From NCBI GenBank assembly GCA_026936325.1, contig JAPTHN010000080.1:496001-560000 (forward strand): DNA of 64,000 bases, in the 5' to 3' direction. Of this stretch, positions 1-10,721 are shown one piece after another. Every line of letters starts with the position of its first letter. Position 1 is the first letter of the stretch. The position numbers were made by a program, and so were the translations under genes. Source of the stretch: Platynereis dumerilii. Taxonomy: Eukaryota > Annelida > Polychaeta > Phyllodocida > Nereididae. The notes under the pieces were generated by a model that worked only from the letters and a program-made list of their open reading frames with translations, did no database searches and had not been told where the DNA came from.

Positions 1-664
1 GGACACACATAGAGTAACTGGACTTAGTGGATTATGAACATTTGAGAAAAGCTGAAGAAGATGGAATTTTCTCTTGAGGTGTCCGTTTCCTGCCCTGCCT
101 GATATCAGTCATTTGACAAAGTGGCCAATCAGAGACTTTCACAGTTACAAGTAAAATGTGGATTCCCAGATGCAGGCCAGCATAGAAATCCCACAGAACG
201 TTGTCCTGCTACCCAAATTCGTTTTTTTTTTATCCAGAAGGTGGCACACAAGGCTAGCTCCAAAAACTAATTTTTCCACTGGTCAGGGACCTGATGTTTT
301 TGCACCATTGCTTGTTTCTATGTGCAGACTGACGAAATTCAAGTCGAATTGGGTATCGAATTGGCTTCTAGGTCACTGGGACTGCTGCCCCTAAAGTCTG
401 CGCTGCTGTCTGTCAGGTCCGCGCTCAGCAGAACACAGCAGGAATGAGTTGGGCTGCTTCAAAAATGCATGTGCGCAAGGTCATGAAATAGAGCAGCTCT
501 AGTGAAACGTCGCTAATGCTCGTAACTGAAGCAGGCTACTGCAGCCTGGGGGATGCAGGTTTCGAACCACCAGATAAGGGAACATGTTTGGCTTTTGGTA
601 GGCCTTTTTCTGTTAATGATTAGAGGACCATAGACTTTTAAAAGGATTAGAGACTAAGCAATTG
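1..664. other. Unannotated stretch
   Basis: Only short chance open frames with no recognisable protein are seen. I found no repeat arms or splice-flanked exon that I can support. Confidence 0.5.
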
Positions 665-1036
665 TGTTACAGCGAAACACTTTGATATAGAATTAAAGTG
701 GACTGTGGCACTGTGAAAATGACACTTCGTGTGTCATCATGCTGATGATTTGTCATGATCAAACCCAATACTTTCAATGTTAATTTGATTGAAGGAGACT
801 TATCGCACTTATTGGTGACAGCCAAACGAAAGGATTATGCATCTGATTTTCACTCTAAAATTTGTTATGAGAAGTCAAATGGCTTACTCTTGATCATGAC
901 TAATCAAACAGCCTCTATGTTTCCCATGTTGAAAGTGGAGAAGATAACACTTCATCGGCTATCATGAGTCACAAAGTGCCATTTTCACAGTGCTACAGTC
1001 CACTTTAATTCTATATCAAAGTGTTTCGCTGTAACA
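665..1036. mobile_element. MITE with ~90-bp terminal inverted repeats
   Basis: The left end (TGTTACAGCGAAACACTTTG...) returns almost perfectly as its reverse complement at the right end (...CAAAGTGTTTCGCTGTAACA). The match runs for about 60 bases nearly perfectly and for about 90 with changes. The element is ~370 bp and lacks a transposase. The ends can be read as TA plus CAGCG..., which would suit a Tc1/mariner-type insertion with a TA target, but no longer duplication is visible, so the superfamily is inferred. The 70-codon open frame inside (755-967) looks like chance. Confidence 0.85.
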
Positions 1037-1518
1037 AGTAAAAGCCCTGTTAACTTCTTATATATCTGACATGCACTGTAATAAATTCTGTAAATACTAC
1101 CATATTATGAATAATCAACTTGGACATTAAGTTGTTAACAGACTAGATGGCCTGTTTTAGCCTGGAATACAGTGAATACATGGTGTGTGTGTGTGTGTTT
1201 GATATCTAAACTAATGTCCATGGCTGTTCATGGAGTTTTGCCAGAAATATTGAGGGAATCCAAACCAAGTGCTAACAATTCTGACAGTGTCCTGTAAAAC
1301 ACATTGATTTGTAGGACACATGGCCATTTTTGAAGTATTTTTCAAGCAGAAATCGTGTGAAATGTTTATCTTAAAACTGTCTATATAGCTTCATTGCCAC
1401 CACGTTCTCCAAATGATGTTCTCCAGGTCTCAATTATAGCCGCTGTAATAGGGTGATTGTTTCTCAGAATTATGAGTATGTTTTATGTCCCTCCACCTCT
1501 GAAGGAAACAAAATATTA
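1037..1518. other. Non-coding spacer before the tandem array
   Basis: It holds a short TG microsatellite near 1183-1198. No gene is seen. The sequence just left of 1519 does not resemble the left flanks of the other array units, so the array edge lies here. Confidence 0.5.
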
Positions 1519-1573
1519 ACTAGTATAACTGATATTGCCGTACGGCAATATCGGATAATCCCCCGCGCCCCCC
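1519..1573. repeat. 55-bp invariant palindromic core, unit 1
   Basis: It begins ACTAGTATAACT, followed by a perfect 22-bp palindrome at 1531-1552 (GATATTGCCGT joined to its complement), then GGATAATCCCCCGCG and a C run. All 55 bases are identical in the four units although the unit bodies differ widely. Confidence 0.9.
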
Positions 1574-1729
1574 TGTCTCCCTTGCCCTGCTTACTCCCTC
1601 CTCCCAGTTCAAGTCCTTCATGGCTGGAGCATATGCCTATGAAATGTCTTGGCAGCCAGACACATAGCCAGCCAGACACACCTGTGCTGGCCAAGCGTAC
1701 CACCCTGCAAGCAGTGCATGTTGAGTAAA

Positions 1730-1747
1730 CCCTAACCCTAACCCTAA
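1730..1747. repeat. Telomere-type (CCCTAA)3 in unit 1
   Basis: Three exact CCCTAA copies, the C-strand of the animal telomere repeat. Corresponding runs occur at 4367-4378 (two copies) and 5742-5759 (three copies). Unit 2 lacks them. Confidence 0.9.
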
Positions 1748-2825
1748 TGGCTTCTTGCAGGCAAACCATAAGAGTTGGGGAGATGTGCCTACATGGAAAA
1801 ATCAGGCAATAAATTAGGAACATGTCATTGCATTTTCATCTGATTTGAAACATAAACGCAGGAGTTATAGTCGCTTATATAAAATCATCTATGTAAAATT
1901 GGCTATTACTATGAGCTGTATGGCCTTGGAGGACAGTAAAGGCCATAATTTTAAGCATCTTTTGGTATTAATTTCATGAAATTTGAATAACCGGAAGCTG
2001 AGCAATTTACATTTGAATTTTGAAATTAAAAAAATTCTCTAGGACAAACTATTTGATGTAGGTCATTTATGTTTGGGGACAATATGGAGGGCTGATATGG
2101 GTAGCCCACATAAAATAATGATGGACGTGCATGAAGAATTACATTGACTTTTTGAGCCGAAAAGGTTTTTTGGGCCGAAAAAGTGACATGAAATTTTCAA
2201 TGTCTGACGCGATTCTACGCCGCGCGTCTGACACTATTATGCTATACACCATTGGAAAGCTGAGAAACAGACCTTTCTTGTGATATGTGAAACTAGTCTG
2301 TGGCTGCAATAGGGACTGAGATATGGCCACTTGAAGTTTGAGTTTTTGTGCGTCCGTAGCGCACAGACCGTTTGTCCGAGCGGTCCGTAACTTTGTGAAG
2401 TTGGTACACCAGGGTAGGTCTGTAAGGAAGCCCATTTTCAGCTTTCTACAAGCATTCCTTCCCTGTTTTTCCAAAAAATTGCAGTCAATTTTCGGGATGT
2501 CCAATTTATAAAAAATCATATCTTGAAATGTATTCATGAAATCTGCACAAGACGCCTTTCAGACCTGAAGACTTAGTCAAGGTATCTTAGAAAAAATCAA
2601 CAGGTCTCAGTTATGCTTAGGTTCTCAGAAACCTGCGCCAGAAATTTTTTTTGTATTTTCCTCATAACTCATAAGTGTCATGAAATTTGATCATGAAATT
2701 TCGTGTAAAGTAGCACGCAATGGAGTCGCATAATTACCCTTGACTTGTAAAACAGTATCTGTAATAGTTTTGAAGTAAACACACTTTTTCTGAGCTGAAT
2801 AATAAAAAGAATAATAATAATAATA

Positions 2826-2880
2826 ACTAGTATAACTGATATTGCCGTACGGCAATATCGGATAATCCCCCGCGCCCCCC
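2826..2880. repeat. Invariant palindromic core, unit 2
   Basis: Identical to the 1519-1573 core, with its perfect palindrome at 2838-2859. It is preceded by an AATAATAAT microsatellite that ends unit 1. Confidence 0.9.
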
Positions 2881-4147
2881 CCTTATCTCCCTGCCCTGCT
2901 TACTCCGTCCTTCCAGTTCATATCCGTCATGATGAATTCTTCATACATGTATGAACGTAGTAATCTTGCTGGTGCATATGCATATGAAATGTCGTGGCAG
3001 GCACAAGGTCAGCTGCTGGGAAAGGTGGCAGTGAGACAGTATAGGACTTACATGCATCTGTGAATAAGTTTTTTAGCTTTCTTTTACCAGCAAAGTATTG
3101 GAGATATGAGGATGGCCTTATACCACAAAATAGGGCAAAAAATTAGCAACATGTACATTCAGTTTTAAGTGATCTGAAACAATAGTTCATGAGTTATAAT
3201 TGAATATATAAAATCATTTATTTGAAATTGGCTATTCAGAAGAGGTGTATTTCCTTGGAGGACAGTAAAGGCCATAATTTTACGCATCTTTTGGTATTAA
3301 TTTCATGAAATTTGAATAACCAGAAGCGGAGCAATGTACATTTCAATTTTGAAATTCAAAAATTTCTCCAGGAAAAACTATTTGATGTAGGTAATTGATC
3401 TTTGGGGACAATATGGAGGGCTGATATGGGTATCCCACATAAAATATTCATGGACGTGCATGAAGAATTTCATCGACTTTTTGAGCCGAAAAGGTTTTTA
3501 GGCACAAAAAGTGACATGAAATTTTCAATGTCCGACGCGATTCTACGTCGGGCGTCTGACACTATTATGCTATACACCATTGGAAAGCTGAGAAACAGAC
3601 CTTTCTTGTGATATGTGATACTTTGCTGTAGCTTAAATAGGAACCGAGATATGAGCACTTGAAAATTGGGTTTTTGGACGTCCGTAGCGCCGAGACCGTT
3701 TGTGCGAGCGGTCCGTATCTTTGTGAAGTTGGTACACTAGGGTACATCTGTAAACGTACCCATTTTCAGCTTTCTACGAGCATTCCTTCCCTGTTTTCCA
3801 GAAAAATTTTAGAAAATTTTCATGACATCCAATTTTGAAAAATTCATATCTCTGAAACTATTCATGAAATTTCATTGAGACGCCTTTCTGCACTGGACAC
3901 TTTGTCAAGGTATCTTACAAAAAATCAGCAAAGCCCAATTTTCTTTTGTTCTCCTGGAAACGCTGCCAGAAATTGATTTTTTATTTTCTCAATAACGCGT
4001 TAGGATCATGAAATTTGATCAAGAAATTTCGCAAGAAGTAGCACGCAACAAAGTCACATATTGTGTTTGAGGTTTCAGGGTGTTATCTCTAATAGTTTTG
4101 CAGTAATCACAGTTTTCCTGAGCTGAATAATAAGAATAAGAATAATA

Positions 4148-4202
4148 ACTAGTATAACTGATATTGCCGTACGGCAATATCGGATAATCCCCCGCGCCCC
4201 CC
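4148..4202. repeat. Invariant palindromic core, unit 3
   Basis: Same 55 bases, palindrome at 4160-4181, preceded by AATAAGAATAAGAATAAT. Unit 3 is among the more diverged units in its body, which makes the unchanged core notable. Confidence 0.9.
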
Positions 4203-4366
4203 CTGTCTCCCTTGCCCTGCTTACTCCCTTCAACCAGTTCATGGCCTTCATGATGAATTCTTGAAGAGGCTGATATATTGAAATGAGACATCGCTTGGCA
4301 TGGAGACCTGTGTTTGGTGCCAGCCCACCCTCAAAGCAATACATTTCCAGTGAATGGTAGGTGAAA

Positions 4367-4378
4367 CCCTAACCCTAA
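4367..4378. repeat. Telomere-type (CCCTAA)2 in unit 3
   Basis: Two exact CCCTAA copies in the position matching 1730-1747 and 5742-5759. The flanks differ from those of units 1 and 4. Confidence 0.85.
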
Positions 4379-5477
4379 TGGGTTATTGTAGACAAACCAT
4401 GCAAGTTATGGAGCTGTGCTCACATACAAAAATAGAGGGAAAAATTAGGAACATGACGAATCAGTTTTAATTGATTTTGATAAATAATGAATGAGTTATA
4501 ATTGAATATATAAAAATGTTATATGTAAAATTGGTTAAAGGTAAGAGGAAGATATCCCTGTAGCTTGCTAGAGGGCGTAATTTAACACATTTTTTGGTGT
4601 TAATTTCATGAGATTTGAATGATTATAACCAGAGCAATTTACGTTTCAATTTTGAAATTAAAAAAATTCTCTAGGAAAAAGTATTTGATTTAGGCAAATT
4701 TCCTTTTGGCACAATATGGAGGCCCAACCTGGGTAGCCCGCATAAATTATTGATGAACATCCATGAAGTTCTTCATACACTTTTTGAGGGAAAACGTTTT
4801 GATAGGCCCAAAAAATGACATAAAATTTTCAATGTCTGACGCGATTCCACGCCGCGCGTCTGACACTATAATGCTATACATCATTGGAAAGCTGACAAAC
4901 AGACCTTTCTTCTGATATGTGAAACTAGTCTGTAGCTGCGATAGGGACCGAGATATGGCCACTTGAAGTTTGAGTTTTTGTGCGTCCGTAGCTCCGAGAC
5001 CGTTTGTCCGAGCGGTCCGTTACTTTGTGAAGTTGGTACACTAGAGTAGGTCTGTAAGTATACCATTTTCAGCTTTCTACAAGTATTCCTTCCCTGTTTT
5101 TCTAAAAAATTTCAGTCAATTTTCGGGATGTCAAATTTTCAAAAAATCATATCTTGAAATGTATTCATGAAATCTCCACGAGACGCCTTTCTGCACTGGA
5201 GACTTTGTCAAGGTATCTCACAAAAAATCAACAGGTCTCAGTTATGCTTAGGTTCTCAGAAACCTGCGCCGGAAATTTTTTTTGTATTTTCCTCATAACT
5301 CATAAGTGTCTTGAAATTTGATCATGAAATTTTGTGAGTAATAGCACGCACGGGAGTTGCATATCATCCTTTACTTGTAAACCAATATCTCTAATAGTTT
5401 TGAAATAATCGCAGTTTTCCTGAGCTGAATAAGAATAATAAGAATAATAAGAATAATAATAAAACGAACAATATCAA

Positions 5478-5508
5478 TATAATCCCCCGCAAGCGGCGGG
5501 GGATTATA
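5478..5508. repeat. GC-rich perfect hairpin at the unit 3/4 junction
   Basis: Arms TATAATCCCCCGC and GCGGGGGATTATA (13 bp, perfect) surround a 5-nt loop. The next base begins unit 4, whose core repeats the ATAATCCCCCGC arm sequence. Confidence 0.9.
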
Positions 5509-5563
5509 ACTAGTATAACTGATATTGCCGTACGGCAATATCGGATAATCCCCCGCGCCCCCC
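5509..5563. repeat. Invariant palindromic core, unit 4
   Basis: Same core with the palindrome at 5521-5542, directly abutting the hairpin at 5478-5508. Confidence 0.9.
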
Positions 5564-5741
5564 CTGTCTCCCCTTCCCTGCTTACTCTCCCCTTCCAATT
5601 CATGTCCTTCATGATGAATTCTCAAAAGCATGTATGAACGCTGCAATGTTGTTGGAGCATATGCCTATCAAATATCTTGACTGCCAGACACACCTGTGGT
5701 GGCCAAGCGTACCACCCTGCAAGCAGTGCATGTTGAGTAAA

Positions 5742-5759
5742 CCCTAACCCTAACCCTAA
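5742..5759. repeat. Telomere-type (CCCTAA)3 in unit 4
   Basis: Three exact CCCTAA copies; the surrounding ~150 bases nearly match unit 1. Confidence 0.9.
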
Positions 5760-6837
5760 TGGCTTGCTGCAGGCAAACCATAAGAGTTGGGGAGATGTGC
5801 CTGCATGGAAAAATCAGGCAATAAATTAGGAACATGTCATTGGATTTTCATCTGATTTGAAACATAAATGCAGGAGTTATAGTGGCTTATATAAAATCAT
5901 CTATGTAAAATTGGCTATTACTATGAGCTGTATGGCCTTGGAGGACAGTAAAGGCGATAATTTTAAGCATCTTTTGGTATAAATTTCATGAAATTTGAAT
6001 AACCGGAAGCTGAGCAATTTATATTTGAAGTTTGAAAATTAAAAAAATTCTCTAGGACAAACTATTTAATGTAGGTAATTTATGTTCGGGGACAATATGG
6101 AGGGCTGATATGGGTAGCCCACATAAAATAATGATGGACATGCATGAAGAATTACATTGACTTTTTGAGCCGAAAAGTTTTTTTGGGCCTAAAAAGTGAC
6201 ATGAAATTTTCAATGTCCGACGCGATTCTACGCCGCGCGCCTGACACTATTATGCTATACACCATTGGAAAGCTGAGAAACAGACCTTTCTTGTGATATG
6301 TCAAACTAGTCTGTAGCTGCAATAGGGACTGAGCTATGGCCACTTGAAGTTTGAGTTTTTGTGCGTCCGTAGCGCAAAGACCGTTTGTCCGAGCGGTCCG
6401 TAACTTTGTGAAGTTGGTAAACTAGGGTAGGTCTGTAAGCACGCCCATTTTCAGCTTTCTACGAGCATTCCTTCCCTGTTTTCCAGAAAAATTTTGGCCA
6501 GTTTTCGGGATGTCTATTTTTAAGAAAATCATATCTTCAAATGTGTTCATGAAATCTCCACGAGACGCCTTTCTGCACTGGAGACTTTGTCAAGGTATCT
6601 TAGAAAAAATCAACAGGTCTCAGTTGTGCTTAGGTTCTGAGAAACCTGCGCCGGAAATTTTTTTTATATTTTCCTCATAACTCATAAGTGTCATGAAATT
6701 TGATCATGAAATTTCGGGTAAAGTAGCGCGCAATAGAGTCGCATCTTACCTTGACTTGTAATGTAGTATCTGTAATAGTTTTGCAGTAATCTCAGTTTTC
6801 CTGAGCTGAATAATAATAAGAATAATAATAATAATAG

Positions 6838-7020
6838 TAAAACGAAGAATATCAATATAATCCCCCGCCGCTGCGCGAGCGGGGGATTATAATAATAATA
6901 AAACGAACAATATCAATATAATCCCCCGCAAGCGGCGGGGGATTATAATAATAATAATAATAATAGTAAAACGAAGAATATCAATATAATCCCCCGCCGC
7001 TGCGCGAGCGGGGGATTATA
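6838..7020. repeat. Triple hairpin cluster ending the array
   Basis: Three hairpins with the same 13-bp arms (TATAATCCCCCGC / GCGGGGGATTATA) lie at 6856-6891, 6917-6947 and 6985-7020. Their loops alternate: a 10-nt loop, the 5-nt loop seen at 5478-5508, then the 10-nt loop again. Each is preceded by AAAACGAA(G/C)AATATCAA, and they are separated by AAT microsatellite. This looks like repeated copying of the element's right end. Confidence 0.9.
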
Positions 7021-7699
7021 ATTATAAACCAAGTGATACAAATCCATACCTTCTGATGGGTTGGTTGAACCTCCCGATGGTTGGACGTACTTTCCTGCAA
7101 GGTGCACAATTAGATCATTCTCTTCATCTAATGCGAAGAGGGCGCCATCATACCGGTTTCCATGTACAGTAAGTCCGTTGATTCTGGAGGGTCATGAGTG
7201 TCTCCGATCGAGTGCAATGCTCTGCCACCATAATGCTCAATATAGCTGTGGACATAAAGGCTAATTTTAAGGTATTGCGAGCGGCAATTATACCCTACTG
7301 ATAGATTCTTCCTTGTATTAGTACTTTACAATGTCCCTGAACAAAGTTCAGGTTTAAAACTAGGGTTTTAACCCGATTGAAGGGACATTTATGTGCATCC
7401 CCAGCTTACTGCCTGTTGGACCATTTACATCCATTTATATCCCATAAAGCTGCTGATGGCGTCAAAAACACAGGATTGTTTTTGGGACTGTTCAGTCTAG
7501 AAACGGTTAATGTACAGAGAATCCGTAGTACGTTAGTATGGTGCAACAGCTTTGGTTTGGTGTAAATATGAAAAGGATTGGTTGGGAAAATTTTAAGGTT
7601 TTTTTAGCTGGCATAGTTGTTCTGCTGTGGACATCTGCCAAGCAATAATTTGATGTACTGTATAACGCTTCACCCTCCCCTAAAGTGGGGCAGGTCTGC

Positions 7700-7737
<38 letters not shown>

Positions 7738-8495
7738 TATAACAAAACAACACAAGTTAGGGTCACTGAGTAACAATATCACAGGGCGAGAGTGATATTA
7801 AAACCCTTACTGGACTGAGCAGTCCAAAAAAAAAACAATCCTGCAATTGTGACATCATCAGGGACAACAGCAGATTTTAGGGACATAAAAGGCCCTTCAG
7901 GCCACGAGCACTTGAATCTATCTTCTGGTGGCATAATGGTTATGTATACATAAGAGTATGAAAGCTGTTAGGAAAATGAACCCAACCTTGTCAGGGATTT
8001 CCCTCAATCAAATGCCAATGTACCATTGTCATGATTTAGTGACAGTCATACCCTGTTCTATAGACCAGTGTGCATCAGACAAGCCCTCAAAATATTTTCA
8101 AACAAGTTTCTAACAAACTCAGGGCCAAATATACAAGCCCGGAGAGAGAGATAGGACTGTCTCTTGTGACCAACTTGGCGTCACAATCTATTTATAGCTG
8201 CACAAATATTATGACGTCATGGCAACACTGCTGGCGGCAGTCTGTGGCGGCAGCATGCAGGGGGCCACTGCAGAGAAATTTATAAATGGTAATCTGACAA
8301 ACATCTAGACAGTTTTTGCTTTGTTCTCAGTCCTTATAAATCTAACAATGACCTTAAAATATGCACATAATGTTGAATCCACTGTACTAAGTGTTAAGGG
8401 CATAAAAATGCATACTTTTAACTCTTGATTTCACAGCCTCTAAATGGAAAATCTGAAGACCTAAATAAGACATTAATTTATTATAAAAATCATGT
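7021..8495. other. Non-coding region with an inverted block and a TA microsatellite
   Basis: 7381-7415 (AGGGACATTTATGTGCATCC and onward) is repeated inverted at 12866-12900 with one mismatch. A second short inverted match joins 7798-7812 (AACCCTTACTGGACT) to 12900-12917. A TA microsatellite lies at about 7701-7738. A TGACGTCA-type site occurs near 8211. I see no gene. Confidence 0.6.
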
Positions 8496-9528
8496 TAATA
8501 ATAATAATAATAATAATATAATATGGATTTATAAAGCGCTAATTTCAGTAAACTGCTCATCAGCGCTCTTTCAGATCAATCAATTGTAGGAATTCTGAAA
8601 CAAATGTGTTTTTAGATTCTTCTTGAAGCTTTCTAATGTCTGTGCAGTTCTCACATTTTCAGGCAAATTGTTCCATAGCTTTGGCGCTGCATAGGAAAAT
8701 GCCCGATCTTCACACTTATTTTTGTTGCATGGGGCAGGCTCTGCTAAGAGTAGCTTGTGGTTGCTTCTCAGGTTATGCTCCTGTTGAGATTTGATTTGAA
8801 TGAGTTCTTGAATGTATTGTGGAGCCTGATTGTTTATTGCTTTCCATGTAGTTGTCATCAATTTGAACTGAATTCTTGCTGTGATTGGTAACCAGTGCAG
8901 TTGTTTCCTGCTTTGGCTAACGCTGTCATGCTTTTTCAATCTCTCAATTAATCGAACTGCTGAATTTTGAGCAACCTGAAGTTTATTTAACAATCTGCTG
9001 GCAGTGCCATACAACAATCCATTTCCATAGTCTAAATGAGGGGTGACAAGAGCATTGACAGCAGTTTTAATTGTTTCCTTGTCAAGGTTTTTTCGGAGTT
9101 TTGATAGGTTTCTCAAATTGAAATATGCGTTACGACACATTTTGTTGATCTGCTTCTCCATTGTCATATTTTTGTCAAAAAGCACACCTAAGTTACGGAC
9201 ATGGTTGGCAGTTTTGATTTCAACATTTTCTACATTGATAGATGTTATTTGAAGTTTCTTCAATTGGTTTGGTGCTCCAATCAGGAGAAGCTCAGTTTTA
9301 TCTCCATTATTGCACAGCTTGTTGTCATGTAAGAAATTTCGGATTTCAGCAATACAATTTTCCATTTTCTGTTTTGCATGTTCTTGACCCAGAAAGGTTG
9401 GTTTAAATGACAGAATAAGTTGCTCATCATCAGCATACTTCTGATCATGAACTTGATTTCTTTTTGCTACTTCACTGACTGGGGCAACATAGGAGTTAAA
9501 TAAGATTGGTCCAAGTTTGGCTGTTAAT
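8496..9528 (-). mobile_element. 5'-truncated LINE (CR1/L2-like), RT C-terminal part
   Basis: Read from 9528 down, the frame starts near the RT phrase LGPILFNSYVAPVSEVA, passes the catalytic region QKYADDEQLILSF (YADD intact) and continues open to the stop at 8580. The end has the LHWLPITARIQFKL and RAFSYAAPKLWNNLP motifs typical of CR1/L2/Jockey-group LINEs. The longest Met-initiated part is 8580-9365, 261 residues, but the family frame begins upstream of it. Endonuclease and early RT are missing, as expected for 5' truncation during target-primed integration. The 3' tail carries AGCGCTTTATAAATCC and ends in a (TAA)n run at 8496-8519. The open frame suggests a fairly young but dead copy. The clade is inferred from motifs. 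Confidence 0.9.
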
Positions 9529-10221
9529 TTTTTTTTTAATGAAACAATATTATGAAAAATTTAATGAATTGATAGTTCGAGAAATATAGGCGTATTGAAA
9601 AAATATGTGGACATCATTATATATCGATGAATAATATAATACATAACCACTTTAAATGAACATTGTGAACATTTTAAGAATTATACCTTGATCACAAAAA
9701 TTGATAAATAAATATTGTGTAAAATTCTAAAATATTGTGAAATAATTAATGAAGAAATAGATCTATAGTTCTAAATTGTGAAAATTTTCATGAGGAAGGA
9801 GTTAATATACATATATCCTAATTCCTAAAGACAAAATAAAACTCAACAAATGGAAAGGATAAAAGAAAGCATTGAAAAATATATATCACAGGCATCAATA
9901 CAAACGTGTCTTTTTAATTTTACATAGGAATAATAATTTTTCAATAAAAAAAGGGAGCAACCCCCCTGCAAGTGATTTCAAACGTAACGTCAACTGGGAC
10001 CAAGAGACGGTCCTCTTGCTAAATTGTAACTACACTGCTCTCTTTCAACTCAAAATGTATGGTTACTATGATCAACAAACGTTTAGTGTTTGTAACACTT
10101 GTTAATAACAATATTTCTGATCTATTGAGATAATTTGCATGGATGGAAGTGATTGAATCGTTTTGTTAGAACACCTCAAAGTGGGGGAATCCCTTTGAAG
10201 ATCTCAAAACAGTTTCATACT
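9529..10221. other. AT-rich spacer between two LINE fragments
   Basis: Very AT-rich sequence with chance open frames, including 9872-10105. I recognise no protein and no repeat arms. Confidence 0.5.
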
Positions 10222-10721
10222 CTTGTTTAAATATGTATGCTGACGATCTAGTACTTATTTCCGAGAGTGCCGCTGGCATGCAAGTTCTCTTAGACAATCT
10301 GGCACGATATTGTAGACAATGGCATTTACTTATCAACTCGCAGAAGAGTAAAGTTATGATTATTCAACCTGGTGTAAGACGTAGAGCTGGTAATGCTGAT
10401 TATCAGTTTGCAATTGATAAAGGAAAACTTGAAGTTGTAGATTCATATAAATATCTAGGACATATAATTAGTAATAGTCGCAAAACTCATGGTTTGATGT
10501 ATGAACACTTAGCATCACAAGCTCAAAAGGCATTGCATGCCCTGAAAGAAAGAATTAGATCTACTGTTGGATATCTGACACCAAATTTAAGCCTCAAAAT
10601 GTTTGATACGCACATCCTGCCTATACTTGAATATCACAGTGAAATCTGGTTCACAGCAAAACAAATGATATTTTGGAAAGAATACAATTGAAATTTCTCA
10701 AAAATCTTCTTGGGGTCAGAA
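10222..10721 (+). pseudogene. LINE RT fragment, left half of a split copy
   Basis: The frame begins at CLNMYADDLVLISES, so the YADD box is present, and continues through WHLLINSQKSKVM and YKYLGHIISN to LSLKMFDTHILPILEY. The Met-initiated frame is 10233-10691. Near 10670 the match changes frame and goes on as LERIQLKFLKNLLGVRT until 10721, where a hAT element begins. It belongs to the same lineage as 38122-39855, which has LSLKMFDTYVLPILEY at the same place. Everything upstream of YADD is absent. Confidence 0.85.

Larger units (their letters stand above)
1519..7020. repeat. Tandem array of four ~1.3-kb units
   Basis: Units start at 1519, 2826, 4148 and 5509, giving periods of 1307, 1322 and 1361 bases; the fourth ends in a hairpin cluster at 6838-7020. 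All units share the same order: a palindromic core, a CT-rich stretch, in units 1, 3 and 4 a CCCTAA run, a long AT-rich body, a block holding ACACCATTGGAAAGCTGA and GTCCGAGCGGTCCGTA, and an AAT/AAG microsatellite. Units 1 and 4 are much closer to each other than to units 2 and 3, suggesting higher-order duplication. The recurrent short open frames on both strands follow DNA identity, so I do not call them genes. It could be a satellite or a tandem run of a non-autonomous, possibly Helentron-like, element. Confidence 0.9.

Noticed and set aside
2139-6343. Recurrent minus-strand frames in the tandem array (for example FPMVYSIIVSDARRRIASD)
   Set aside because: They reflect DNA identity among units. 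Length, start and frame differ from unit to unit, no known domain appears, and a + strand frame covers the same bases at 3402-3611.
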